Numbered from the stretch's first letter, positions 1 to 8,854 are shown. The stretch is 64,000 nt of DNA from Paractinoplanes aksuensis (GCF_024137025.1 NZ_JAMYJR010000038.1:151564-215563); one strand, 5' to 3'. Notes: generated from the sequence alone by a model not told the origin. Program-made: numbers and translations.

Positions 1-52
1 CAGCCGCCACCGCCTCGGCGAACCGCTGTTCGCTCTCTTCTTCGTCGGTCAT
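1..52 (-). CDS. 5' end of an unidentified CDS leaving the window
   Basis: An ATG on the minus strand at 52 opens a frame that runs off the left edge. Only 17 residues are visible and they are very acidic (MTDEEESEQRFAEAVAA). That is too little to assign a family. It is divergent from the GntR gene at 229, so the 53-228 gap is probably a two-way promoter region. This could be a real N-terminus or a chance frame. Confidence 0.4.
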   Translation of the reverse strand, partial: MTDEEESEQRFAEAVAA

Positions 53-192
53 CTCGCTCCGTGTCTCTGTGCGGCCGGACCGTCGGTGGCCCTCATTCCA
101 TGCGACGCACGGCGGACGTCTTCGCTCAGCCGGAGTGGCGTGAAACGTGACACGCCTGGCTCATAACGCTGCTCACCAGCGGGTCCGGCGAG

Positions 193-230
193 TTGACGGG
201 CTCCGTTGGGCGGTGTGGAATATATTGCAT
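193..230 (+). promoter_or_regulatory. Promoter/operator overlapping the first GntR gene start
   Basis: A TTGACG hexamer at 193-198 is followed 22 nt later by TATATT (221-226), two bases before the ATG at 229. Positions 216-229 (TGGAATATATTGCA) match 13 of 14 bases of the perfect palindrome at the second GntR gene. The A of the start codon is the last base of the palindrome. Such an AT-rich island is unusual at this GC content. The layout suggests autorepression and possibly a leaderless transcript, because no strong ribosome-binding site lies at normal spacing. The role as operator is inferred from symmetry and recurrence. Confidence 0.6.
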
Positions 231-906
231 GCCGGTACCTGAACAGGCGGGTGTGATCCCGCGGTCCCTGCTGCGCGAGAACGCCTACCGGTCGATCCGG
301 GACGCCATCGTCGACGGCACGCTGGCCCCGGGTGAGCGCCTGAACGACGCGGAACTGGCCCAGTGGCTGGGGGTGAGCCGCACGCCCGTGCGCGAGGCGC
401 TGACCCGGCTTGAGGAAGCCGGTCTGGTTCACACCAAACCGGGCCGGTACACGATGGTGAGCCCGATCGACGCGCGGGCCGCTCGAGCTGCCCAGACGGT
501 TACGGCGGCGATGCACGAGCTCGCCGTCCGTGAGGCCGTGCCACAACTGTCACCCGTCGAGATCGAGGCCATGCGGGTGGCCAACAGACGTTTCGCCGAG
601 GCGCTCGAACGCGATGACGTCGATGCCGCGATCGCGTCGGACGACGAATTTCACGGCGTTGCTGTCACCGCCTCAGCCAATCCGGCTCTGCGCACAGTCC
701 TCGAGCAATTCACGCCGGTGCTTCGCCGAATGGAAAGGCTGCGATTCTCGTCATTACGGGGGCGCGATTCCGTGGCGTTGCATGACCGCATCATCACGCT
801 GTGCGAGACCGGCGACGCGGAGGCGGCGGCCACGGCCGCCCGGGAGAACTGGCTCAGTCTCGACGAGGTGTTCGACGTCGACCCGGCTCCTGGCCCGGCC
901 GACTGA
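229..906 (+). CDS. GntR/FCD-family transcriptional regulator (paralogue 1)
   Basis: A 225-aa regulator with an N-terminal GntR winged helix at about residues 12-80 (LNDAELAQWLGVSRTPVREAL is the recognition region) and a C-terminal all-helical FCD-type effector domain at about 90-215. The ATG at 229 was chosen over the upstream TTG at 193 because the extra codons run through the TATATT/palindrome element. The second GntR protein (4647-5300) is clearly paralogous: both contain RYTMVSP, an AMHELA segment, DDVDAA and FTPxLRR. The FCD ligand is unknown; this class usually senses small organic acids. The gene lies alone on the plus strand and converges with the small gene at 908. Autoregulation through the operator at its own start is likely. 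Confidence 0.85.
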   Translation: MPVPEQAGVIPRSLLRENAYRSIRDAIVDGTLAPGERLNDAELAQWLGVSRTPVREALTRLEEAGLVHTKPGRYTMVSPIDARAARAAQTVTAAMHELAVREAVPQLSPVEIEAMRVANRRFAEALERDDVDAAIASDDEFHGVAVTASANPALRTVLEQFTPVLRRMERLRFSSLRGRDSVALHDRIITLCETGDAEAAATAARENWLSLDEVFDVDPAPGPAD

Positions 907-907
907 A

Positions 908-1165
908 TCAGCCGGCCCGGGCCGGCTCGGCGGGCCGGACGGCCCGGGCCAGTCCCGTGTCCTCACCGGCCTCGGCCAGCATGGTGACCAGCAGCCCGGC
1001 CTCGGCCTCGCTCAGGGCTGCCGGTGACGCGAGGGCGGCGAACACGATGGCGTGCGCCACCTCGATGACGTGCCCGTCGGCCAGCCGGTGACCCAGTTCG
1101 GTTCGGAGATCGTCCGGAAGGCGGCCGACGAGGTCCCGCAACAGTCGGCAGAGGTCTCGTTCCAT
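908..1165 (-). CDS. Small hypothetical protein downstream of an ECF sigma gene
   Basis: An 85-aa protein starting MERDLCRLLRDLVGRLPDD and ending just 1 nt from the convergent GntR stop. It begins 42 nt after the end of the ECF sigma gene on the same strand, so the two probably share a transcript. It is largely helical and acidic, with no membrane segment, no zinc-binding Cys/His cluster and no recognisable domain. A small anti-sigma or accessory role would fit the position but is not supported by any motif. Confidence rests on strand, spacing and good coding character. Confidence 0.55.
   Translation of the reverse strand: MERDLCRLLRDLVGRLPDDLRTELGHRLADGHVIEVAHAIVFAALASPAALSEAEAGLLVTMLAEAGEDTGLARAVRPAEPARAG
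910..927. terminator. GC palindrome between convergent genes
   Basis: A perfect 18-bp palindrome (AGCCGGCCCGGGCCGGCT) lies just after the GntR stop codon and within the last codons of the convergent small gene. No U-tract follows, as is common in actinobacteria. It could act as a bidirectional stem-loop terminator. The call rests on symmetry and position only. Confidence 0.35.
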
Positions 1166-1207
1166 TGGTTGCTCACCTCGGCTTCTCAGGCGCCGGCCCG
1201 GCTGTGG

Positions 1208-1759
1208 TCAGCCGTTGACCAGCGCATTGCGAAGGCTCTGCATGGCGTAGTGGGCCCGTGACTTGACCGTGCCGACCGGGATGCCGAGCCGGCTCGCCAC
1301 GTCGTCGAGACTGCGGCCGTCGATGTACAGCTCCATCAGGACGGACCGGTGCGCGGCGCTCAGGTCGCCGATGGCGTGGTGCAGCGTCAGCTTGGCGATG
1401 ACGGCCTCCGCGGCCTCGCTGCCCGAGCCCGCCGGCTCGGTGTCGACCAGGCTGACCTCCACCGGGCGGGACTGGCGCTTGCGGTAGGCGTCGATGGCCA
1501 GACGGCGGGCCACCGTGAACAGCCAGCGCCGTTGCGACTCGGGCTCGACCGGCACGGCGTCGAGACTGCGCCAGGCCCGGAGCATCGTCTCCTGCACCAG
1601 GTCCTCCGCGGTGTGCGAGGCGCCCGGCGACACCAGGCCCCGCAGAAAATGCAGGAGCGCGTTGCCGTTGTTGCGGTGAATCTCGCGCATGTGGCTCTCG
1701 GCGTCACATTCCGAGGGGGCCGCGACGTCGCGTTCCAAAACACTGGTAGCGCTGCTCAT
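1208..1759 (-). CDS. ECF-type RNA polymerase sigma factor
   Basis: A 183-aa sigma-70 family protein. Region 2 spans about residues 25-100, with the -10 recognition segment around DLVQETMLRAWRSLD and RRWLFTVARRLAIDAYRKR. Region 4 spans about 125-180, with the helix-turn-helix DVASRLGIPVGTVKSRAHYA. It initiates transcription at a dedicated promoter set. No adjacent gene is a clear zinc-finger anti-sigma factor; the only downstream gene is the 85-aa unknown. It resembles the second ECF factor at 7988-8488, including the pattern WLFTVARxxxIDxxRxR, so the two are probably paralogues. An AT-rich 140-bp gap (1760-1901) upstream is the likely promoter. Confidence 0.9.
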   Translation of the reverse strand: MSSATSVLERDVAAPSECDAESHMREIHRNNGNALLHFLRGLVSPGASHTAEDLVQETMLRAWRSLDAVPVEPESQRRWLFTVARRLAIDAYRKRQSRPVEVSLVDTEPAGSGSEAAEAVIAKLTLHHAIGDLSAAHRSVLMELYIDGRSLDDVASRLGIPVGTVKSRAHYAMQSLRNALVNG

Positions 1760-1901
1760 GGGAAAAGCTTATTGGTGACCAGTTATATTTAACTTCAACG
1801 TTAGTTACGTCGTTGTGGAGCGGTTATTGCATTCGATTACACAAGTCATTGTGTGTCGGCTCGGTGACAATTCTCGTCGCTTTGTGGCCGGCGTCACGCA
1901 A
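1760..1901 (-). promoter_or_regulatory. AT-rich leader upstream of the ECF sigma gene
   Basis: This 142-bp stretch is markedly richer in A and T than its surroundings, with TTATATTTAACTTCAACG just upstream of the sigma start (in plus-strand sense). It separates the sigma gene from the end of the LAL regulator on the same strand. It probably carries the sigma promoter. I could not assign clear -35/-10 pairs. Confidence 0.4.
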
Positions 1902-4637
1902 TCAGCGCGGAAGTCGCCCGCCCCGGGCCGACAGGGCATCCCGCAATCCGGCCCGCGACGAGATGCCGAGTTTCGGGAAGATCCGGTAAAGGTGCGCGCC
2001 GACCGTCCGGTGCGAGAGATAGAGCCGCTCGGCGATCTGTTTGTTGGTCAGCCCGGCCGCCGCCAGCTCGGCGATCTCGAGTTCCTGCGGGGTCAGACCG
2101 GCCACCGACGGCTCGGCGAGCGCCGGGCGGTGACCAGCGGCCCGCAGCTCGACGGTGGTGCGGGCCAGCCACGGCTCGGCCCCGACGGCGGTGAAACCGG
2201 TGCGGGCGGCGAGCAGATGTTCCAGCGCCCGCGGGAAGTCCTTGCGCCGGCGCAGCTTCTCGCCCACGGCCAGCCGGATCCGGGACGACTCGAACAGCCA
2301 GCGCGTGCTGCCGGGCTCCCGCAGGGTCCGTTCCAGTCGCAGCTCGGCGTCCCTGGTGTCGAGCACGAGCGCGTCGACGCCTTGCTGGACGAGCCGCAGG
2401 CGTGGTGACAGCGCGTCGACCCGAGCGGTGCGCATGGCTTCGGCGTGGATCCGGGCGGCGTCCGCCCGGCCGGTTCGCAGGGCCGCCTCCACCAGGTCGA
2501 ACATCGCCCAGGTGGCGATCGGGGCGTACGGTGCGAGAACCCCGGCCGGGCTGATCTCGCTCGCGTGCTGGAACGCGGCCTCGAAATCGCCCTCGGCCGC
2601 GGCGGCCAGCGCGCGCGGAAGGTGGGCGATGGTGGCGGCTCCGGCGACGCCCCGGGGCAGCGCCCAGTGGGTGATCTCGTCGGCCAGCTTGAACGCCTCG
2701 TCGGACCGGCCCCGCCCGGCCGCGATGAGCGCCCGATCGAACAGGAAATACCACCTCAGGAACGGCAACCCGGCGGCGGCACAGACTCGTTCGGCCTCGG
2801 CGGCCAGCTCCTCGCCCTCGTCCCACCGCCCGGTGAGGTAGTCGTCCAGGCACAGATGCATCAGCGCCCCGAGCTGCCGGCGGGGCGGGCCACCCTCGCG
2901 GCCCTGGCGCACCAGCCGCCACGAGTGCTCGCGGTTCTCGCCGAGCCGGTCGACGTAGGCCGAGGCGGTGCCGATCCGCATGACCCGGGTGGGGTCGGTC
3001 TCGTCGGGCAGGGTGGCGATCAGCGCTTCGAGGTCGGGCAGGGCCGCGGTGCCGGTGCGGACCGGGTCGGGGAAGGTCCGGCTCATCACGGCCAGAATGT
3101 CGGGTGGGGCCGGGGTGAACCGGGCCATGGCCCGGTGGAACACGGCCCAGTGCTCCGGCGTGCCCGCGTACCACGAGAGCAGGAGCAACGTCTGCATCGC
3201 CTCGTCGAGAGCCGGGTCGTCGGCCCGCCAGCCGTGCCCGCCGGTCTCGATCGCGCCGGCCAGCAGGCGGTGGGCGGTCTGCACGTCGCCGTCGCCGTTG
3301 ATCAGCAGGAGCGCGGCCGCGCTCGCGGCGTGCAGCGAGCCGGCCGAGCCGGGACTCGTCGCGGTGGCGTCGGCCAGCAGCGTGCCGGCGTCACCCGCGC
3401 CGCCGGCCTCGGCGCCGATGTACGCCGCCTCGGCCAGCCGCCGGGCTCGGTCCTCGGCCGTGGCGCTCAGGTCGGCCGCACGGACGAGGATGGCGATGGC
3501 CGCCACGGAGTCACGGGGCAGCACCCGCCGCGCGGCCTCCTCGAGTTGCTCGGCCACCGCCTCGTCCGGGCCCGCGGTCGCTGCCGCCAGGTGCCAGGCG
3601 CGGCGTTCCGGTTCGCCGGGCCGGGCGGCGGCGATCGCGAGGTGGGCGTGGCGACGCTCCTCGTGGGTGGACCGCGCGACGATGGCCGACTGGATCAGCG
3701 GATGGCGGAACGTGATGCGGCCCCGCTCGTCGTCCACCCGCACCAGATGGTCCCGTTCGGCCGGAGCCAGGTCGGCCAGGTCGGCGAGGTCGCGCAGCGC
3801 CCGGACCTCGCCGCTGCCCTCGAAGGTGGCCAGCAGGAGCAGCAGGCGGGTGGCGTCGGGCAGGCCGGCGATCCGTGCGGTGAAGATGTCCTGCAGGCGG
3901 TCGCTGAGCGGCACCACGTCGGCCTGGTCGGAACGGCTGCCGCGGGTGCCGGCGAGCGTGGCCGGCAGCTCGACCAGCGCCAGCGGGTTGCCTTGGGCCA
4001 GATCGAGCAGGCGCTGCCGGTCGCGGGCGGGCATCCCCGGGTGGTGGGCTGCCACGAAGCGTTCGGAGGCCTCGCGGGACAGCGGCTCGACCGTCACCTC
4101 GGTCAGGCCCTGGCGGTCGAGGAAGCTGGTCGTGCCGGTGCGTGAGGAGGCGATGACGCCCACCGGCGACCCCGGCAGGCGGCGGGCCACGAAACCGAGA
4201 ACGACGGCGCTGGACCGGTCGACCCACTGGATGTCATCCACGATCAACAGCACCGGTGTGCTCCGCGCGGCCATGGTCAGCAGCGACAGCGCGGCGTTGC
4301 CGACCAGCAGCGCGCTGGGGGCCGGACCGGGCGCGAAGCCGAGGGCGACCAGGAGGGCGTCCCGCAGCGCCGGGGGGAGCCGCTGAATCTCGTCGTGCAG
4401 CGGCAGGAGCAGCTGGTTGAGCAGGGAGTAACTGACGTCCGCCTCGAACTCGGAGCCGGCCGCCCGCAGGACCCGCAGGCCGGCTTCCTCGGCCAGCCGG
4501 GCGCCCGCCGCCAGCAGCGCCGACTTGCCGACGCCGGGTTCGCCGTGGACGAACCGGACGTCGCCGCCGTCGCGCACCGACTGCATGAAACGGGCGATGC
4601 GGGCCAGCTCCACCTCGCGGCCGAAAAGTTCGTCCAT
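1902..4637 (-). CDS. Large LuxR-family (LAL) ATPase transcriptional activator
   Basis: A 911-aa protein with an N-terminal AAA-type ATPase domain: Walker A GEPGVGKSAL at residues 32-41 and Walker B VLLIVDDIQWVD at about 129-140. A long helical, TPR-like middle follows, and a C-terminal LuxR helix-turn-helix at about 845-905 (LTPQELEIAELAAAGLTNKQ, then IAERLYLSHRTVGAHLYRIF). Length and order are those of LAL (MalT-like) regulators, which switch on biosynthetic or catabolic genes in actinobacteria. It starts 9 nt after the stop of the GntR/FCD gene at 4647, with AGGAC as a possible ribosome site, so the two form an operon. The inducer and target genes are not evident; the nearest structural genes are the GMC oxidoreductases. 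Confidence 0.9.
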   Translation of the reverse strand: MDELFGREVELARIARFMQSVRDGGDVRFVHGEPGVGKSALLAAGARLAEEAGLRVLRAAGSEFEADVSYSLLNQLLLPLHDEIQRLPPALRDALLVALGFAPGPAPSALLVGNAALSLLTMAARSTPVLLIVDDIQWVDRSSAVVLGFVARRLPGSPVGVIASSRTGTTSFLDRQGLTEVTVEPLSREASERFVAAHHPGMPARDRQRLLDLAQGNPLALVELPATLAGTRGSRSDQADVVPLSDRLQDIFTARIAGLPDATRLLLLLATFEGSGEVRALRDLADLADLAPAERDHLVRVDDERGRITFRHPLIQSAIVARSTHEERRHAHLAIAAARPGEPERRAWHLAAATAGPDEAVAEQLEEAARRVLPRDSVAAIAILVRAADLSATAEDRARRLAEAAYIGAEAGGAGDAGTLLADATATSPGSAGSLHAASAAALLLINGDGDVQTAHRLLAGAIETGGHGWRADDPALDEAMQTLLLLSWYAGTPEHWAVFHRAMARFTPAPPDILAVMSRTFPDPVRTGTAALPDLEALIATLPDETDPTRVMRIGTASAYVDRLGENREHSWRLVRQGREGGPPRRQLGALMHLCLDDYLTGRWDEGEELAAEAERVCAAAGLPFLRWYFLFDRALIAAGRGRSDEAFKLADEITHWALPRGVAGAATIAHLPRALAAAAEGDFEAAFQHASEISPAGVLAPYAPIATWAMFDLVEAALRTGRADAARIHAEAMRTARVDALSPRLRLVQQGVDALVLDTRDAELRLERTLREPGSTRWLFESSRIRLAVGEKLRRRKDFPRALEHLLAARTGFTAVGAEPWLARTTVELRAAGHRPALAEPSVAGLTPQELEIAELAAAGLTNKQIAERLYLSHRTVGAHLYRIFPKLGISSRAGLRDALSARGGRLPR

Positions 4638-4646
4638 GATCTGTCC

Positions 4647-5300
4647 TCAGGCCGGGTCCGGGCCGGAACCCAGGACGTCCAGCAGGACGGCCAGGGTCTG
4701 CCAGTGTGTGCGGGTAGCGGCGACTGCGCCGTCGAGGTCACCGGCCGCGAACAGCTCGACGATGTGCTCGTGCTGAAGCACCGAGTCGCGGCCGCTCAGC
4801 GAAGCGAACCGCATTCTGACGATCCGGCGCAAGGTCGGGGTGAACTGCTTCAGCACCGTACGCAGGTGGACATTGCCGGAAGCGGCGAGCACGACCCCGT
4901 GGAAACGGTCGTCGGCGGCCATGGCGGCGTCCACGTCGTCGGCCCGCAGGGCCCGGTCGAAGACCGTGTTGGCGTGGCGCATGGCGTCCAGGTCGGCGGG
5001 AGTGAGCCGGGGGCCGGCCTCCTGGGCCGCCAGCTCGTGCATGGCCGTGATCACCGAGTGGGCCACCCGGCTGGCGTGGAGGTCGCCCGGGCTGACCATC
5101 GTGTACCGGCCGGATTCGACCCGGACCAGCTCCGCCTGTTCGAGCTGGATCAGGGCCTGCCGGACGGAAGCCCGGTCGAGCCCGAGGCACGCGGCCAGGC
5201 CGGTGTCGCTGACCTCGGTGCCGGGACGCAGCGAGCCGGCCATGATCGCGTCGCAGATGGCGCGAAAGGCCCGATCACGCAACGCCACGGCATCCGGCAT
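4647..5300 (-). CDS. GntR/FCD-family transcriptional regulator (paralogue 2)
   Basis: A 217-aa paralogue of the gene at 229-906, with a GntR winged helix at about residues 8-70 (GLAACLGLDRASVRQALIQL) and an FCD-type domain from about 75 to the end. The ATG at 5300 is preferred to the TTG at 5336, because that TTG is the first base of a TTGACA -35-like hexamer and the intervening codons read through a perfect operator palindrome. It probably leads an operon with the LAL activator, whose start is 9 nt beyond its stop. The AraC gene ends only 37 nt upstream, so a three-gene transcript is also possible. Expected to be autoregulated and to share a binding site with paralogue 1. Confidence 0.85.
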   Translation of the reverse strand: MPDAVALRDRAFRAICDAIMAGSLRPGTEVSDTGLAACLGLDRASVRQALIQLEQAELVRVESGRYTMVSPGDLHASRVAHSVITAMHELAAQEAGPRLTPADLDAMRHANTVFDRALRADDVDAAMAADDRFHGVVLAASGNVHLRTVLKQFTPTLRRIVRMRFASLSGRDSVLQHEHIVELFAAGDLDGAVAATRTHWQTLAVLLDVLGSGPDPA

Positions 5301-5336
5301 GCAATATATTGCAAGCTCTTTCCTAGGAGCTGTCAA
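5298..5336 (-). promoter_or_regulatory. Perfect 14-bp palindromic operator and promoter of the second GntR gene
   Basis: TGCAATATATTGCA at 5300-5313 is a perfect palindrome. On the minus strand its last A is the A of the GntR ATG. TTGACA lies at 5336-5331 and TATATT 22 nt after it, the same geometry as at the first GntR gene. The site would let the GntR dimer block both polymerase and ribosome. The binding protein is inferred, not shown. Confidence 0.65.
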
Positions 5337-5337
5337 G

Positions 5338-6231
5338 TCAGGAGCCTGCCCGTGGATGGTCGGACGAGAGGGAGCTCACCCGGACCGTCGAGGGCGCCAC
5401 CCCGAATCGGGCCTGGAAAGCCCGGGTGAAATGGGCCTGGCTGCTGAACTGCCAGCGGGCGGCCACCCGCGCGATGCTGAGATGGCTCAGCATCGGGGCG
5501 GCCAGATCGCGGCGCGCCGCCTCCAGCCGTTGCAGCCGGATGTACTCCGTCACCGTGTGCGGCTCGTGCTCGAACAGCCGGTGCAGGGTGCGGGGAGCCA
5601 TCCGGTACGCGGCGGCCACGCGGTCATGGGTCAGATCCGCCTCGGACAGGTGTTTCCGCGCGTACTCCAGCACCTGCTGCCGCTGGGTGTCGGCCGTTGC
5701 GGTGCCGTCGTCGGGCGTCGTCGTGGCGAGAGCCCCGGCGATGAGATGCAGTCCCGCCTCGCCCAGACGGGTGGCGCAGGTGCCATCCAGACCGCATTGA
5801 CGTAGTGCGGCGGCCGCGAAGCCGGCCAGCACCGCGCCTGGACCCGCACTGAACGGATGAGTCTGTCGCATGGCCCGGCGCACGAAGTTCGAGGGCAGCG
5901 ACAGACCGTCCCGGGGAAAGGTGAGGACCAGGAACGACCATCGCTGATCCAGCTGGATGTCATAGGGCAGGGCCGGGTCGTACAGGGCCATCTGCTCAGG
6001 CTCGAGCCTCACCTGATGGCCGCTCTGGCTGACGGTGGCGGTGCCGTGCAGCAGCAAGCCGAGCTTGAGCCGGCCGACCGGTTCCGGCCGACGGCGCACG
6101 ATCTGTGGCTCCCCGCCCACCCGGGTCACCGTCAACGGACCCAGCGTCGCGCGGGCCGCCGGCCCGGCAGCACCGCAGGACGCGGGGTGGCCCGCGCGGG
6201 GCCGCGGCGAGGAAACAACGGAGGATGTCAC
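5338..6231 (-). CDS. AraC-family transcriptional regulator
   Basis: A 297-aa protein with an N-terminal cupin-like sensing domain (about residues 30-170; GHQVRLEPEQMALYDPALPY is typical of the AraC_binding_2 type). A C-terminal AraC double helix-turn-helix follows at about 190-290 (AAYRMAPRTLHRLFEHEP and ARVAARWQFSSQAHFTRAFQ, then RFGVAPS). The start used is GTG at 6231; it lacks a strong ribosome site, so a start a little further downstream is possible. It is divergent from the GMC oxidoreductase at 6337, with about 105 nt between, which makes that oxidoreductase the obvious target. The inducer is unknown. Confidence 0.85.
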   Translation of the reverse strand: MTSSVVSSPRPRAGHPASCGAAGPAARATLGPLTVTRVGGEPQIVRRRPEPVGRLKLGLLLHGTATVSQSGHQVRLEPEQMALYDPALPYDIQLDQRWSFLVLTFPRDGLSLPSNFVRRAMRQTHPFSAGPGAVLAGFAAAALRQCGLDGTCATRLGEAGLHLIAGALATTTPDDGTATADTQRQQVLEYARKHLSEADLTHDRVAAAYRMAPRTLHRLFEHEPHTVTEYIRLQRLEAARRDLAAPMLSHLSIARVAARWQFSSQAHFTRAFQARFGVAPSTVRVSSLSSDHPRAGS

Positions 6232-6336
6232 GTCAGGTTCGACGCACGGACGGCGCAGAAGTTCAGTCGCCCCAGGTCAAAGGCGTGGGCGGAATTCGTC
6301 AACCACCCACGGTGACGCATGGCCAGCGTTGATGGC

Positions 6337-7854
6337 ATGACAACTCACTACGACTTCATCGTGGTCGGCGCGGGCTCGGCCGGAGCCGTCATTGCGGCTC
6401 GCCTGTCCGAGGACCCTCGGGTCCGGGTCCTACTGCTCGAGTCAGGCCCGGCCGACAACCTGCCCGAGATCTCGGCGCCCCCGGCGTGGCCGGCCCTGTG
6501 GGGCAGCGCCGTCGACTACGCGTACGTCACCGTCCCGCAGCCCGGGTTCGACGACGCCGTGCACAACTGGCCCCGAGGCCACACGCTCGGCGGTTCCAGC
6601 AGCATCAACGCGATGGTGTACCTGCGCGGTCACGCCAACGACTTCGACCAGTGGGCCAAGCTGGGCGCCGACGGCTGGGACTACGCGTCGGTGCTGCCCT
6701 ACTTCCGCCGCATGGAGACGGCGGGCCACGGCGATCCGGCGTACCGGGGAACCGATGGACCGATGCGGCCGTCGATCGCCACCGACGCCAACCCGCTGTC
6801 GCAGGTCTTCGTGGATGCCGCGGTGGCCGCCGGTCACCCGCGCACCGACGACTTCAATGGTGCGGTGGGCGAGGGGGTGGGCTGGCACGAGCTGTCCATC
6901 GCCGACGGTCAGCGGCAGAGCACGGCGGTCGCGTACCTGCGCCCGGCGGAAGAACGACCCAACCTCACCGTTTTCACCGGGGCTCGCGCGCACCGGCTGA
7001 TCATCGAGCGCGGGCGCTGCATCGGCGTCGCCTTCGCGCGCGACGGCGCCGAGACGTCAGCTTACGCGGACTACGAGGTCGTGGTCAGTTCGGGCGCGGT
7101 CGACTCGCCGCGCCTGCTGATGTACTCGGGTATCGGTGACGCCGCAGACCTCACCCGGCTCGGCATCCCGGTGACCCAGAACCTGCCCGGAGTCGGCCGC
7201 AACCTGCACGACCACCCGCTGGTCAGCGTGATCTACGAGGCGACCCGGCCGATCCCGGGCGGCCTGAGCAACCACGCCGAGACCTCGATGCTGTGGCGCA
7301 GCGACGCCGCTCTGCCGGGGCCCGATATGCAGATCATGTTCATCCACGTGCCGTTCGCGCCGCCGGCGCTCGCGGTGCCGCCGAACAGTTTCACCTTTGG
7401 CGTCGCTACGGTGCCCGATTCGCGCGGGACGGTGCGCCTCGCCTCGGCCGACCCGGGCGTCGCGCCGCTGATCGACCCCAATTACCTGGCTACCGAGTCC
7501 GACCGCCGCCGCCTCGTCGAAGGGATCGAGGTCGCCCGGGCGATCGCAGCCGCCGGGCCGTTCGACGGCTGGCGGGGCGCCGAGGTGTTGCCCGGGGCGG
7601 ACCTGCGGGACCCGGCCGAGCTGCGGCAGTACCTGCGCCGAGGTACAGGCACCTATTACCACCCGGTCGGCACGTGCGCCATGGGCGTCAGCGCCGAGTC
7701 CGTGGTCGACCCCGAGCTGCGCGTGCACGGCGTGGACGGGCTGCGGGTGGCCGACGCCTCCGTCATGCCCCGCATCGTGAGCGTCAACACCAACCCGGCC
7801 ACCATCATGATCGGTGAGAAGGCGGCCGACCTGATCCGCGTCAAGCACTTCTGA
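6337..7854 (+). CDS. GMC-family FAD-dependent oxidoreductase (choline dehydrogenase-like)
   Basis: A 505-aa flavoenzyme oxidising an alcohol or related substrate, cytoplasmic by lack of a signal peptide. The Rossmann FAD motif VVGAGSAGAVIAARLSED is near residues 8-25 and the GMC signature GGSSSINAMVYLRG near 90. The second signature SSGAVDSPRLLMYSGIG is in the middle, and the C-terminal catalytic segment contains HPVGTCAMG followed by NTNPATIMIGEKAAD. The ATG at 6337 was chosen because family homology begins there; an ATG at 6319 would add six residues. It is divergent from the AraC gene. A paralogue lies at 15506-16822 but lacks about 70 residues. The substrate cannot be read from the sequence. 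Confidence 0.9.
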   Translation: MTTHYDFIVVGAGSAGAVIAARLSEDPRVRVLLLESGPADNLPEISAPPAWPALWGSAVDYAYVTVPQPGFDDAVHNWPRGHTLGGSSSINAMVYLRGHANDFDQWAKLGADGWDYASVLPYFRRMETAGHGDPAYRGTDGPMRPSIATDANPLSQVFVDAAVAAGHPRTDDFNGAVGEGVGWHELSIADGQRQSTAVAYLRPAEERPNLTVFTGARAHRLIIERGRCIGVAFARDGAETSAYADYEVVVSSGAVDSPRLLMYSGIGDAADLTRLGIPVTQNLPGVGRNLHDHPLVSVIYEATRPIPGGLSNHAETSMLWRSDAALPGPDMQIMFIHVPFAPPALAVPPNSFTFGVATVPDSRGTVRLASADPGVAPLIDPNYLATESDRRRLVEGIEVARAIAAAGPFDGWRGAEVLPGADLRDPAELRQYLRRGTGTYYHPVGTCAMGVSAESVVDPELRVHGVDGLRVADASVMPRIVSVNTNPATIMIGEKAADLIRVKHF

Positions 7855-7987
7855 GCGGCGGGGCCGTCCCCGTCATCACGGCCGAAGCCCTGCAACCGAT
7901 GCGCTGCGGCCGTCGTCGTCACGTTGCTGCCGGCAGTCATCTGCCCCACCTGAAGCACCCGATCGAACGCGCCTGGCTGCTGACCCC

Positions 7988-8488
7988 TCAGCTGATGACG
8001 GCGTCCCGCAGGGCCCGGAGGGCGTAATGCAGGCGGGAACGGACCGTTCCGATCGGAATCCCGAGACGCGCCGCCACCTCGACCGGGGACCTGTTCTCGA
8101 CGAAGGTCTCCGTCAGCACCTCCCGGTGGGCCTTGCTCAGCCGGGACAGAGCTTCGCGCAGGGCGACATTGGCGACGGCGGTGGATGCGGTCTCGTCGTC
8201 CGCGGTGACACAGTCGCCGGGTGGATCGACCTGTACCGGGCGAGCCCGCCGCCGGCGGCATTCATCGATGACCACATGGCGGGCGACGGTGAACAACCAC
8301 CGACGGCCGGCCTGGTCATCGGTCGGTATCGCGTCCAGGTTCCGCCAGGCTCTGATCATCGTTTCCTGGACCAGGTCGTCCGTGTCCTGGGTGAACGCCA
8401 TGACGGAGATGAACCGGGCCAGCCGTGGGCCGTGCCGGTCGACCAGTTCCCGCAGCTGGTCGTCGTGGGCGGCCTCGGGACTGGACAT
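7988..8488 (-). CDS. ECF-type RNA polymerase sigma factor
   Basis: A 166-aa sigma factor. Region 2 includes DTDDLVQETMIRAWRNLDAI and RRWLFTVARHVVIDECRRR. Region 4 is at about residues 115-160 with VEVAARLGIPIGTVRSRLHYALRA. The ATG at 8488 fits the family's usual start; the open frame extends upstream to 8668 but that part is unlike any sigma factor. It resembles the ECF factor at 1208-1759. No anti-sigma gene is adjacent. It converges with the GMC gene (133-nt gap) and is divergent from the hydrolase at 8855. Confidence 0.88.
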   Translation of the reverse strand: MSSPEAAHDDQLRELVDRHGPRLARFISVMAFTQDTDDLVQETMIRAWRNLDAIPTDDQAGRRWLFTVARHVVIDECRRRRARPVQVDPPGDCVTADDETASTAVANVALREALSRLSKAHREVLTETFVENRSPVEVAARLGIPIGTVRSRLHYALRALRDAVIS

Positions 8489-8854
8489 CGCAGTTCGGCT
8501 CCCCTGGGCGGCGACCGGCCGCTGGCGCGGCCCGATTCGACCGTAGGGAGGACGAACTTCCGGATTTGTGACACCGAAGTGACATAGGAGTCGGGCGGCG
8601 ACCCGGCCGCACACCTGTTGAGCGACCTGAACCGGGCGCAAGCACGGCATTGCCACCACGACGGCCACGGGCCGGGCTCCTCGCGACAGTCGGTGGCCCC
8701 GGACGGCTTCTGACGGGGTCGGGCGCCGGCTCCGCCGCGATCACCGGCCGTACCGCAGGCGAATGACTGATTCGCAGGCCGGTGCGGGCGGGGACCGTGG
8801 AGCCCACAGCGTCCCGCCCAGGACGCGGTGCCGTTCGCCTACAGGGAGAAGCAC

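Noticed and set aside
6035..6340. Small plus-strand frames upstream of the first GMC gene
   Set aside because: They lie over the start of the AraC gene and the divergent promoter and have no coding character.
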